NCBI GenBank assembly: GCA_910890315.1
Contig: CAJVGD010000002.1
Span: forward strand, 124,001-188,000
Source: Serendipita indica DSM 11827
Taxonomy: Eukaryota; Basidiomycota; Agaricomycetes; Sebacinales; Serendipitaceae
Reading direction: 5' to 3'
DNA length: 64,000 nt
Shown here: in pieces, positions 23,701 to 32,978 of the stretch
Layout: each line of letters starts with the position of its first letter
Numbering within the stretch: the first letter of the stretch is position 1
Notes under the pieces: generated by a model
What the model saw: the letters and a program-made list of their open reading frames with translations, nothing else
What the model was told of the DNA's origin: nothing
Databases searched by the model: none
Translations under genes and position numbers: made by a program

Positions 23701-24918
23701 CGGGCGACTGGGCTTTGACTCGCCGTCCATGCCCGTGGAAGGGAGAATTGCTTCCGTTGGAGGTGGAGAAGAAGGATAAATGTGCTTGCTGAACCAGGGG
23801 CTGGCCAAAACTTGCTGCATGGTAAACCTCTTTGCTGGATCTAACTCTAGTACTCCTTTAAGGAGATCTCCAACCTCTGTAGAAATCGAATGAGCAATGT
23901 GACGCACTTGAGGAGGCTGCATACCAGGCGAGATCCATTCCGGCATATCAAAGTCTCCTGCTAGTACCTTTCTCTTAGTTTCTTCCTCGTCATCATCGTC
24001 AAACGGCAAGGTCCCTACGAGAAGAGAATAAAGGATGATGCCCAAGGACCAGACGTCGACCTCTGTCATCCAGTTAGCAGAGTAAAGGCGATAATATGAC
24101 AGTCAAGTACCTGGTCCAAGATACTTTTGGCCTTGAAGCATTTCTGGGCTGGCGTATCCGGTCGTGCCGCAAAAGGTTTCCAACAAAGAGCCGCGTTCAA
24201 ACTCTCTGGTAAAGCCAAAGTCGCTCAATTTGACTTGGCAGTGTTCGTCTAGCAAGACATTTTCCAGCTTGATGTCGCGGTGAACGACGCCCTGTTCATG
24301 GCAATAGGCAATGGCAAGACAAAGCTGGCCGAAGAGGATCCGCGTTTCATACTCATCAAAGCGGCCCTTTTCGACGAGATAATCAAAGAGTTCACCGCCA
24401 TTGCAGAGTTCAGTGACGAGCCAGATCGAGGACTCTGTTGCTATGACTTCGTACAGCTGGACAATGTGCGGGTGATGGAGCTGGCGGTGGTGATGAATCT
24501 CCCGGGTGAGTTGTGCCGAGCAGTCTTTGGGAATCTGCTTGAGCGCGACTTTTGTTCCCGTGAGTCGGTGTGTGCCGAGACGAACTTTGCCATATGAACC
24601 CTCGCCGATGGCCTAGTAGACAAGATGAGAAATTGGCGAAAAAGACGCAGAGTCGAACCAACACGGCCAATAGTGTAATTTCCTGTAGGGCTAGATGTCA
24701 GCGCGGGTTCGCAGAGTACAAATATGAGACACGGACCTACGACACGCATTCTCCTGTCCCCTAGTTCCTTTCCGAGTTCATTATAGGCTGCAATGAGCTG
24801 TCTTTGTCTGAGCACGCTTGCGCCGTTGCGAGTAGAATGCTACGCTGGCTCGCACCTGAGCTTTCGAGTTTCCTGACGCAGTCACGGACTGCGCCCGAGC
24901 ACGTCCACCCATCATCAT
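20766..24918 (-). CDS. Large CAMKL-family Ser/Thr protein kinase (Kin4/Hsl1/MARK-like) with UBA-like segment
   Basis: Kinase motifs in order: glycine loop IGEGSYGKVRLG, VALKQIPK, catalytic loop HRDIKLEN, DFGF, a T-loop CGTTGYASPE, and EVDVWSLGIILYSLLVG. Subdomain XI is DPAKRFTMQQVLASPWF. This is a CAMK/SNF1-related (CAMKL) kinase. Beyond the kinase domain, a helical stretch (ERLMLSSLAALGFDTGQI, then ALWWIMRKK) looks like a UBA-type fold. A very long Ser/Arg/Lys-rich disordered tail ends in a run of eight Glu. I place the start at the ATG triplet at 24918 and splice out 46 nt to give NGASVLRQRQLIAAYNELGK before the kinase, because that frame is otherwise closed. Total length is about 1,400 residues. 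Such kinases act in cell-cycle, polarity and septin control; the exact orthologue is not decided. Confidence 0.88.
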
Positions 24919-25296
24919 GATTAGATCGCTGCGAGGCTGTGATATAGTGTTTGTGGAGAGCTGTTCGGTCTTGTAAAAACGAGTGTGATGCGCTTAGACG
25001 GCGGACGGGAAATATTCAAGTCGAAGCGTTGATTTGCATGCAATTGCGAGATGAGAATTCGTAGATTCTGAGAGATTGTCGACTCGTTATGCCGCCCGGC
25101 CTGTCGCGGTCGGTTCCAAGATGTAAACCCACTGAACCCATGGCAGCGTCTGCAGCATTCGAGACGCCAAAGCTGAGGATAGGAGGGTATAAAAGGGCTG
25201 ATTTGTGTGGCAAAACGCAGTAAACTCTTCTTGTTCTCCACCACGCCAAGCACTTTGCCCCCCCTCGTCCCCTCGTCGTTCTCCCTGTCATTCACG
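24919..25296. promoter_or_regulatory. Divergent upstream region, kinase / HMG-box-like gene
   Basis: 378 bp between divergent start codons. It contains one clear TATA element (25188-25195) reading toward the small + strand gene. Confidence 0.55.
25188..25195 (+). promoter_or_regulatory. TATA box (TATAAAAG) of the HMG-box-like gene
   Basis: A perfect TATAAAAG lies 102 bp upstream of the ATG at 25297, which would place the transcription start near 25220 and give a leader of roughly 75 nt. Confidence 0.6.
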
Positions 25297-25745
25297 ATGC
25301 CCAAAGAAACGTCCAACACGATAGAAGATGCTATAGGCGTCAGTGAGTATCGCTTGCCACCGCCAGACGCGTCGACGACGCGCTCCTCGTCCCTGAGAGA
25401 CGTGCTTACGCCCTCTATTCCCTGCAGAGCCCAAGCCAAAGGCCAGAAAGAAGCCCACTGGATACAGAGTAAAGTCCAAATTCCAGATCTGGTGCCGAGT
25501 GAGTCCCCATGTCGTTGCCAATGTTCACCTTTCTGACCAGTTCTTTCGCAGAGGAACCGTGAACGCGTCAGAGATCAGTATAACCTCTCAGGACACGATA
25601 TACAGAAAAAGGTAGAGGCGCTGCTATTGTCGTGTTCGTTGTGCTGACGTTGCTTTAGCTCTGTGAGCTTTGGTGGGACGCAGAAGAGAATCCCAACCGA
25701 GGCCAGCGTCCAGAGAAAAAGTCTAGGTCTCCGAGTGCACTCTGA
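25297..25745 (+). CDS. Small basic HMG-box-like protein
   Basis: Four exons (25297-25342, 25428-25498, 25552-25611, 25659-25745) with GT-AG introns give an uninterrupted 87-residue protein. It starts MPKETSNTIEDAIGV and continues with a basic patch (KPKPKARKKPTGYRVKSK). Next are FQIWCRRNRERVRDQYNL, SGHDIQKKLCELWWDAEENP and a Lys/Arg/Ser tail. The helix pattern (aromatic start, R-x3-R in helix 1, an LS/SG turn, a helix ending in LW plus acidic-Asn-Pro) resembles a single HMG box with a nuclear-type basic flank. It lacks the usual N-terminal Pro-Asn-x-Phe start, so the assignment is tentative. It could be a DNA-binding microprotein, or a repressor derived from a larger HMG factor. Confidence 0.65.
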
Positions 25746-25897
25746 GCGATGGACTTTTGCATGCAACGACGTCTAGCAGCAGCGTCTTGCCGTTTGCCAC
25801 TGCAAATCATTCACCTGTATCGTTTCTTGTCGTCTGTGTATTCTCCAATCAAAATAAAACACTAAATTTTATCACACTAGTTGGCCTGGCTGGTGGC

Positions 25898-25902
25898 AAA
25901 AA
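25898..25902 (-). terminator. RNA polymerase III terminator (T5)
   Basis: Five T on the minus strand begin three bases beyond the discriminator base of the tRNA, as expected for Pol III termination. Confidence 0.75.
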
Positions 25903-25905
25903 CAT

Positions 25906-25984
25906 GGATAAGTAGGGGATTGAACCCTAGACCTCACGCAATGCCAGATGCGAAGCGTGCGCGCTACCACTGTGCCACTTACCC
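25906..25984 (-). tRNA. tRNA-Ala(CGC) with a predicted 8-nt intron
   Basis: Read on the minus strand, the 79-nt sequence folds as a tRNA. The acceptor stem is GGGTAAG with CTTATCC and contains the G3:U70 pair that is the identity mark of alanine tRNAs; the discriminator base is A. The T arm is TAGGG-TTCAATC-CCCTA. The D arm (TGGCACAGTGGTAGCGC) carries the A box and has one A-C mismatch. The anticodon stem is CACGC/GCGTG, but the loop is 15 nt (TTCGCATCTGGCATT). Removing eight nucleotides at the canonical 37/38 site (25941-25948) gives the normal loop TTCGCAT with anticodon CGC. Confidence 0.85.
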
Positions 25985-26196
25985 AAGCGTAGAAACCAAA
26001 GTTGGTTAAATTATATAGTTTTATCAACTAATTCCCAACTAATTGTCGCCACCTAGCGACTCCGATCGTTGCTCATCTGTGTCGCAAGACTAAAGCAAAC
26101 TAGATACTCATATTCTCTAATGACAAGGGCGAGCGCCTACTACAAGACGTATACAATGGACGAATCGATCGAAGAGTAACGGAAATAAGAGGAACA

Positions 26197-27286
26197 TCAG
26201 TCACGGCGAGAGTTAGAACGCCTGGTTCTGGCCGAGTACTCGGATACGAGCGGTTGGGGTGCAGGCAGCGCGCCAGGTCTCTGCTCCTCGACGCCGTTGC
26301 GCAAGTAACGACTAGAGCCGTCGGGTCCAATACGCTCAGTATGTTGAATACCCTATCAGTGGTGAGTTAACATCCTGTGTAAACGACAGTAGCACTCACG
26401 TCTGCATCCATCCAGCTGCGTTGACTTTGCTTCCTGCTCACGCCGTCGACATTACTCTCCTCGTGTGACTCGGAGATCCATCGGCCATTCTGGTACGTCG
26501 AGGTCGTGGAAGAGGAGAAGAAGCTCGAATGAACATTGCCATTCATGGCCTGCTGGCCTGTCGCTTGGAACGGAAACGCCGGTGGATCAAACAGTCGATT
26601 CCCAAAGGCCCTGGAGAGCGGTGGTTGCATAAAGTCGTGCATCAACTGGTCTGGGTCGGGGAAGCCACCAAACATGTTTGGCGCCTGCGTTCTCTGGCGC
26701 ATTCTTGGGTTGAAGAAAGGATCATTATTGAAAACGTCAAATGCGGAGCCGAATCCCATGTTCCCAAAGCCTCTTGAATTGCCAAACCCGCCAAACGGTG
26801 TTCCAAAGCGGTTGGCATCGTGGAAGAAGCTGTCTGCACCGAACCCAAAGCCCTGGTTGAAGAATGGATGCGAGAATGGATCCTGGGCTTGCGGTCGAGC
26901 AGAGGCCGACTGGGGGCTGGCTCCTAGGCTAGAATTATTTGGAACCTGGCCGGTGCGGTCATACTGTTGCCTCGTGGCATCATTGGAGAGCACTTCGTAT
27001 GCCGCGTTGACCTGGATATATTGTGCGTCAGTCGTTTGCTAACAGGCGTGACGTTGCACTTTACCTTTTGAAACTCGAGCTCGGCTTGCTTTCGCTCCTC
27101 GGGCGATACACCTTCTCGTGTGAATCTATCTGGATGAGTCTTCATTGCCTTATTCTTGTATGCCCGCTTGACTGTGCGCAACAAACTGTCAGCCACTGCG
27201 CGCTTTTCCGTAGAACAGAGCACAAACGCACTTTCATCCTTTGTCGCTGTTGGAGAAACCTCCAAAATTTCGTATAGCGTTCTCAT
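26197..27286 (-). CDS. DnaJ/Hsp40 co-chaperone, class B (DNAJB6-like)
   Basis: An N-terminal J domain (MRTLYEILEVSPTATKDE, then after an intron IKRAYKNKAMKTHPDRF) keeps the HPD motif that stimulates Hsp70 ATPase, and the domain closes with AAYEVLSNDATRQQYDRTGQ. A Gly/Phe/Asn-rich region with repeated GFGN and FF elements follows, then a Ser/Thr-rich stretch (SSFFSSSTTSTY), as in DNAJB6/B2-like chaperones. There is no zinc-finger region, so it is not class A. The last intron joins WMDAD to GIQHTERIGPDG, a segment like the end of the CTD of small J proteins, and the stop lies at 26197. It is divergent from UBC6 with 148 bp between start codons; both products serve protein quality control. Confidence 0.9.
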
Positions 27287-27434
27287 TTGTCGAGAGCGGT
27301 GTGGTCAGGCGTCAGGCAGTTCTGGACGTTTCCAAGTTGCTTGTTACGCCCCAGTTAGCTTGTTCCAGATCTCAACTGCGGGCGCTGAATCGCCACATCC
27401 CTCGACAGCCAGTAAATTACGAGTAAACTAGTCC
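27287..27434. promoter_or_regulatory. Bidirectional promoter, DnaJ / UBC6
   Basis: 148 bp between the divergent start codons of a chaperone and an ERAD ubiquitin-conjugating enzyme, which would allow shared stress control. No motif is claimed. Confidence 0.55.
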
Positions 27435-28749
27435 ATGGCATCCAAGACGGCCTCGAAGAGGGTGAGCTGCCCAGAGCTGCCTCGTTGACACCTGGCAAGC
27501 CGTTTATCTCCTCGGCATCTCGCTGACGCCTCGTTTCGGTCCACTTTCTCCTGCGAATACTACTTTCGTACTCAAAATGCACATATTACATCTAAATTAT
27601 TCATCTTCCGATGCGCGCCCAATGTGTCCCGTAGCTCGCAAAAGAGTTTCTCCTCATGCAGCAGGACCCTCCGCCGTTTGTTTGGGCTGTCCCAGATGAG
27701 AAGAATATCCTCAACTGTACGCTTTTCCCCCTTGCGCTTGGCATACACCCACTAACGCCGTTCACAAGGGCATTACATCGTGGTGAGTCCCAGTCTTTGC
27801 CTGCTTAATCCAGTCGTCCGTATTATAGGACTCTGGAGAAATTTGTCAATCGTCGAGACGGCCTGCTGATTCATCACATTGGGGCCTTGCAGCGTGGACC
27901 CCCGGATAGCCCGTATCAAGGTGGAGAGTATCATGGCATGATCCTGTTCCCTCCCGAGTATCCTTTCAAGCCACCGGGAATCAAGGTATGTTTGTGATAT
28001 GCGTCTGTGTTCCACCATCTAATTTTGGTAGATGCTCACCCCCTCTGGGCGGTTCCTGCCTGATAAAAAGATTTGCTTTTCTATGAGCGACTTTCATCCA
28101 GGAACAGTACGTTTATTCTTTTACCCTCCCCCCTCCGTCTTCTAACCTCTTTCTACAGTGGAATCCAGCTTGGTCTGTTGCAACAATGCAAGTTCAAAAT
28201 TCCAAAGTAACCCTGTCACATGTTATTTGCTGACATTCTCTGCAGCCTCACTGGACTCTTATCTTTCATGTTGTCTGATGAGATTACGACGGGTTCAGCC
28301 CGCTCCAACGACCAAGAAAAGCGCATTCTGGCCGAGCGCAGCCACTCGTGGAATATCCAACAAAAGCGATTCCGTGATGCATTCCCCGAGGTACGACTCG
28401 ATCACACACTATGACCACTATCTAATAAGCCTTCCTCTAGTACTCGCAGCCCGAGATGAAGGAGCTACCGAACATGGGGATCAAGGAGCGTGGCATCCCG
28501 CCCACTGCACCAGAAGGGCACGTCGACTCGCGTTCTAGTAGCCCGGATTCCTCAACATCTTCCGTACAGGGAGGCGATCGACCCGCCGCCGGCAGCACCA
28601 ATCGGTCAGCCAGACGCGGCCACGCTCCAGCCCGAAACGTGAATCGTGCAGATGGATGGACATCGACGATTGGTCGCCTCGTCACGGAAAAGTGGCAGAT
28701 CGGGCTCTTAGTCGTCGTTGCGGTACTCGTCATGCGACTCTCTGCGTGA
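27435..28749 (+). CDS. UBC6: Ubc6-type tail-anchored ubiquitin-conjugating enzyme (E2, UBE2J family)
   Basis: Eight exons (27435-27461, 27635-27716, 27769-27782, 27893-27985, 28032-28106, 28159-28187, 28246-28390, 28441-28749) give 257 residues. The start exon encodes only MASKTASKR and joins [15 protein letters not shown], the conserved Ubc6 N-terminus. The catalytic Cys is in [12 protein letters not shown], followed by [21 protein letters not shown] is also typical. The C-terminus is a single membrane helix ([16 protein letters not shown]), giving a tail anchor in the ER, where Ubc6 works with Doa10 in ERAD. The sixth intron (28188-28245) has a GC donor (GCAAGT); the conserved frame cannot be kept with any nearby GT. 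Confidence 0.93.
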
Positions 28750-29027
28750 CCCGCTAGCATATCCATCCCGCTTCCACGTATGAGGGACGAGAGGTGGTGT
28801 CCTTATTTTATTTTGTGGTCCTCTGCGACACTATCTTGACTCCATGGTTTCACCCTACGCTCACAGTTCTATCACTTTTCTACGTTATTCCCGTTCCTCA
28901 AGTGTCACTTCGTGCTAACGTGGAATCTCATCTAATATTCACCATATTTGAGCAAGGCGTCCAAAGTCATTCGTTTTAAACATTATCCAGTCTTCGTTTC
29001 GCTCATCCACTATTGTGAAATGATTTC

Positions 29028-31233
29028 TTAAGCTTTGTGAGCCACATCATCGCTCGAGGGCTCGTCAGAGTGCTCCTGCCCCTCGACCACGACGGTGCTC
29101 TTCTCTTTGATATCCTTTTCGCTATGGACGGATCCAGTCTCGGCGTCAATGACATCCCTAAGTCCGAGTTGAGAAGTGTCGTATCCATGCTGCTCGAGAT
29201 ACGCGCGGAACTATCCACCCAATCAATAACCCGATCGAAGAAAGTAGACGTTATATTACCTTTTCGTCCTCGTCCATCATTCCATCATGAGAGAGTGGTC
29301 GAACACCCACGAAAGTGATCAATGCGGAGAGTAGAGCGAGTCCGGAGCCGATCCAAAATGGTCCCGTGTTACCCTTGACGCTGCCAGATCCACCAAAGGC
29401 GTCGATGATGGGTGGGAATGCCCAGGTTCCAACAAATGCACCGATCTTCCCTATCTCGATTTCAGGAAACGAGATATGGCCGGGGCAAGGAGACGTACCA
29501 ATAGCTGCCGCCATACCGTACGTCTGTCCACGAACACCCGTTGGCCAAGACTTGCTCGCCAAAAGTCCAAGGCAGTTTCCAGGACCTATTGAAACATTTA
29601 AATATGCTTTTTGTCACGGGAGTTGCAAAGAGCCGCACCAAGTTCACCAAAGGACAAGAAGATTCCATAGAGGATGGCAAAGCCCGCAATATGATGTGAT
29701 TGCGTGAGTCTAAAGAAGTTTAGATTCTACCAGGGAATGGGTTGCAACGTACTGGGTGTAAAAGCCGCTCATGAAGAAGCCTATGATGGCTTGGGCTACC
29801 AGCCCAGTGATCATAGTATTCTTTGGACCGATTATGTCTATAACTGCGTCAATAATACAGTTTAAGCCACTCAGACCAAGTGTCACATACCAACGACGAA
29901 AGCGCCGATGATCGTGCTACAGCCCTTTAGTCAAGCGAAATCCACTGCAATAAAGGCTTACCCTGGCCTATGTAGGGTTTCAATGAAAATAGAAGAGCAA
30001 TGGCGATAGTACTCACATGTAGAATAAGTTGATTACCACCGCCCATCCGAATATCACCACCAAGCTGTTGGTAGAACCGATGATAGAATCGACGACTGTG
30101 GAAGAATAAAGGCCAAATGGATAGCTTTGAGGATCGGTTTTAGTATGCGACGTATCTTAGAGGTTGGGTACTCACGCAATGAAGTCGTATAGGAACCAGG
30201 TTGCGGAGACGGCGATCAACGATTTCCAGTAGCGACGGAAGATGAGCTTGTATGGTACGGGCGCATGTTTCATCGACGAGCGCTTATACGCCTCAGGGTT
30301 TTCCATTTCTAGAAACGGTAAGATGCGTCTTAAAGCCTGTTGGGAACGAACTCAATCTCCAAACAAATACCAGTAAAGCTGGAACAACTCCAAGTCCGAG
30401 AGAAAGGCGCCAAACGGCACGCAAATGGTTCTCGCCACAGATCCAGAGGAGAACAAGTGGGACAAAGGCGGCGATGACGAAGCCAAAGTCGATCATGGTA
30501 TCTGGAGCAAATTGTAACATGGAAATTATGTGTAAGGTGTCCTTACTGGTTGCCAGGGTGAACCATCTGTGCTGGGCGTTCTTCGCAACACCCTCTCCTT
30601 CAGATTGCTCTGCAGAGTGTGAACAAACGAACATTAGTAGGATTTGAGTTACCTGCAGCTGCAACAGATCCGCAAGGGTACTCTGCTCCAACACCGATGC
30701 CAAGAAGGAAACTAAAAATATCAGAGGTGAGTGGAGCGATCCGGTCGCCGCTTACCGATAGGCAGAGAGGGCTGCAAGCATTCCTTCGATGCTTCCATTA
30801 GCTCCTTTGCTACTAGCGCTGAGTGCTGAAAAGAGAGCGACAATCCCGGTTGCTGCCATCATCCCAGTCTTTCGTCCAATCTTGTCGGATATCCATCCAA
30901 ATACGAGCATTCTATCAAGCGTAAGCATACAATTGGCCTTCAGGTATATGGCTCATACCCTACAACCGTTCCAGCAAAGGCAAGGGATGAAAGCGTTTGC
31001 GAATAATTGGTGTTCTTGAGTTCATTCGGATATAAGCGGCGAAGAATCGTGTTTACAAGTCCAATGACTCCATTTCTAATCAACGTTCACTAGGACGCAG
31101 TTGAACATTGGGGGGACTCACGCATATCCATCGCTAAACAGTGCCGTCCCACAGCTATTTGGACTCAGACATGCATTCGTGGGTGTGAAAAAACTACTTA
31201 CGCAAAGATCATGGAAACTCTTGAGAGCGGCAT
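29028..31233 (-). CDS. Major facilitator transporter, phosphate/glycerophosphodiester type (Pho84/Git1-like)
   Basis: The first exons encode [11 protein letters not shown] and [11 protein letters not shown], then [16 protein letters not shown], which match the first helix of the Pho84/Git1 branch of the sugar-transporter superfamily. Further marks are [20 protein letters not shown] (the loop 2-3 motif), a GAEYP-CGS-type site, and [19 protein letters not shown]. Late helices include [16 protein letters not shown] and [18 protein letters not shown]. The hydrophilic tail ends [14 protein letters not shown]. The many short introns fit a 12-helix protein. Substrate is probably inorganic phosphate or glycerophosphoinositol, judged by the branch only. 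The start is the first ATG after a closed frame; a short extra N-terminal exon cannot be excluded. Confidence 0.85.
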
Positions 31234-32855
31234 AGTGAATGGATGACGTCGGATAGCTAAGTTCGATACCCAAATTTAGCGACCTACGGCAGCTTGCGTC
31301 CTGTAAATGCTATGACGATGGGACGACGAGGAGATCGCTGGGGAGTGGTAGAGGACAAGAAGTGTCGCTGGGAGATAACACGAGAGAAGTTCTGGGTTCT
31401 TGATGTTGAGGGAAGTGCGAGCACGTGAGAAGTCAAGCCGTGGCAAACGTTTGATCGCTTCTTTAAACGAGTTTGCAGATTCCGGCATTTGATGTAGCGG
31501 GCTGCCGATTGGTGAGAGCTCATGGACAAACGGCACGAAGCCCACGATTGCCGGCGTGAACATGGTCATTCTTCGAAGCGTTTCTGACGCAGTTGTTGCT
31601 TCATCTCGCCATTTTCGGCAGGCTGGGCTGAGTGCGAGAAGCGTCGGCGGAAGCGGTTCCAATGACCATATGGACCAGTGGAAATAGCCTTCCCAGATGT
31701 CTTAACTCTGATTTCCATTAACGGTTTAATGTTGACGAGGCTTGTTGATCATCACCAGACGGGCAGTGTACCAGTACCTTCAGGAATCCACCCAAGCGCT
31801 ATTTTGATAAAGGAAACCTTTGGTTAGACCAAAAATGTTCGCCTGGTGCCCCAGTACGTTTTCGCCCCGAGTCTGATGCCGGTCAAAGTGTGTCGCAAGC
31901 AAACGATGAGCATGAAGGTCAAGCCCTTTAGAATAGGAGCACCGTATAGTATTCAAACTATAATTATGCGTTAGTAAATTTGATGTGGGTTGAGCACCTC
32001 TTGAACCCGGCCGCAACGAGCCTTGAAGAACGTCATCCCAAGATAAATCATGATTATATTCCTGAGAGTCCAGTCGTCGATATGTTTATCTACGTGCTGG
32101 CGTGTTGAACGATGAAGTCGAGTCCAAGAATGCCTGTGCCGCTTGGCAACCTGAAGACAACCCAGTACCGACTCCTGCTCTCTTGAAAAGTAAATGAGAG
32201 GGCGCTTAAGACATTTTCAGGTTGGGACGAGCGTTCTATGTTCTTAGGACTCCGGAGCATGAGGGAGCGAATCGACGGCCTCTTGTGCAGGCGTCCGAGG
32301 ATCACTGGAGCAGAAGATTCTCAGTTATACTCATTCAGCGGTGTTTCGGATCCGATAAATATACGCGATATTCGGTCAGAAAGAGGTCCTTCAGCCGGTT
32401 CGCAGCAGGAACCAATCCTTAGTCTAGGTTGCACATATCTTAGCCATCTCCGGCAATACTCTGTAACCTTGAACTTCTCCTTGAATCTTGGATCGTCGCC
32501 GTGGGACCTAGAACCTTCGCTCGTCGTCGTAACGAGCCCCAAGAAAACCCCGCCAGCCACCGAGTTTCGCCCCCTTCGCCATTCAGCAACTCGGACGGAT
32601 CAAAACCGCGAAAATTTGAGCGAATCATGGCAATTGCCATCCTAGTTTAGGCCAGACATTCCCACTTCGTCGTAGGCTGCCATAGCGCTGCTATCCAATC
32701 ACCCTCTCCTCGAAGCACCTTCGCCTACGGTTCCGCTTGGAAGCCCAAATTATCCCACCGGACACTCACGTCACACTATTGCGAGCGGGAGCTAATTGCG
32801 GCCCCGCCCTCCCGCTGCATATCACAAAGCGCTCTGTGCCGAAACGACCCCCCTC

Positions 32856-32871
32856 GTGCCTATGTGATCAG
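32856..32871 (+). promoter_or_regulatory. Conserved promoter block of AA9 copy A
   Basis: GTGCCTATGTGATCAG is identical to 35738-35753 before copy B, although neighbouring bases have diverged. It is a candidate binding site for a cellulase-type regulator; the factor is unknown. Confidence 0.4.
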
Positions 32872-32900
32872 GTGGGACAATCTATAAATGAGCTCTGGGA

Positions 32901-32908
32901 TATAAAAA
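32901..32908 (+). promoter_or_regulatory. TATA-like element of AA9 copy A
   Basis: TATAAAAA lies 78 bp upstream of the ATG. Copy B has only CATAAAA at the matching place, so the two core promoters may differ in strength. Confidence 0.5.
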
Positions 32909-32978
32909 TCAGAGGGCAGATACCCTCAGCTGGGTAGGTCATACCACCCCCTCGCTCTCTATCCAAAGGCCAAACACG

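Larger units (their letters stand above)
25746..26196. other. Intergenic stretch holding the tRNA gene
   Basis: About 450 bp between the small HMG-like gene and the DnaJ gene. Apart from the tRNA and its terminator I see only A/T-rich flanks. Confidence 0.6.
31234..32978. other. Long intergenic region upstream of the AA9 pair
   Basis: About 1.75 kb. The right 520 bp (from about 32455) is the promoter segment that is duplicated before the second AA9 gene. The left part holds open frames up to 128 codons on the minus strand, with no family resemblance. There is an intron-like TACTAAC branch site with downstream AG on the minus strand near 31950-31980, but I could not build a convincing gene around it. 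Confidence 0.5.

Noticed and set aside
31276-31662. 128-codon minus-strand frame upstream of the MFS transporter
   Set aside because: No resemblance to transporter N-termini and no good splice into the first transporter exon; treated as leader.
31784-32100. Possible minus-strand gene with a TACTAAC branch site and good AG acceptor near 31950-31980
   Set aside because: The exons I could join close after a few codons; not enough for a gene call.
32238-32645. 135-codon + strand frame before AA9 copy A
   Set aside because: Its right half lies in the duplicated promoter and does not stay open in the second copy.
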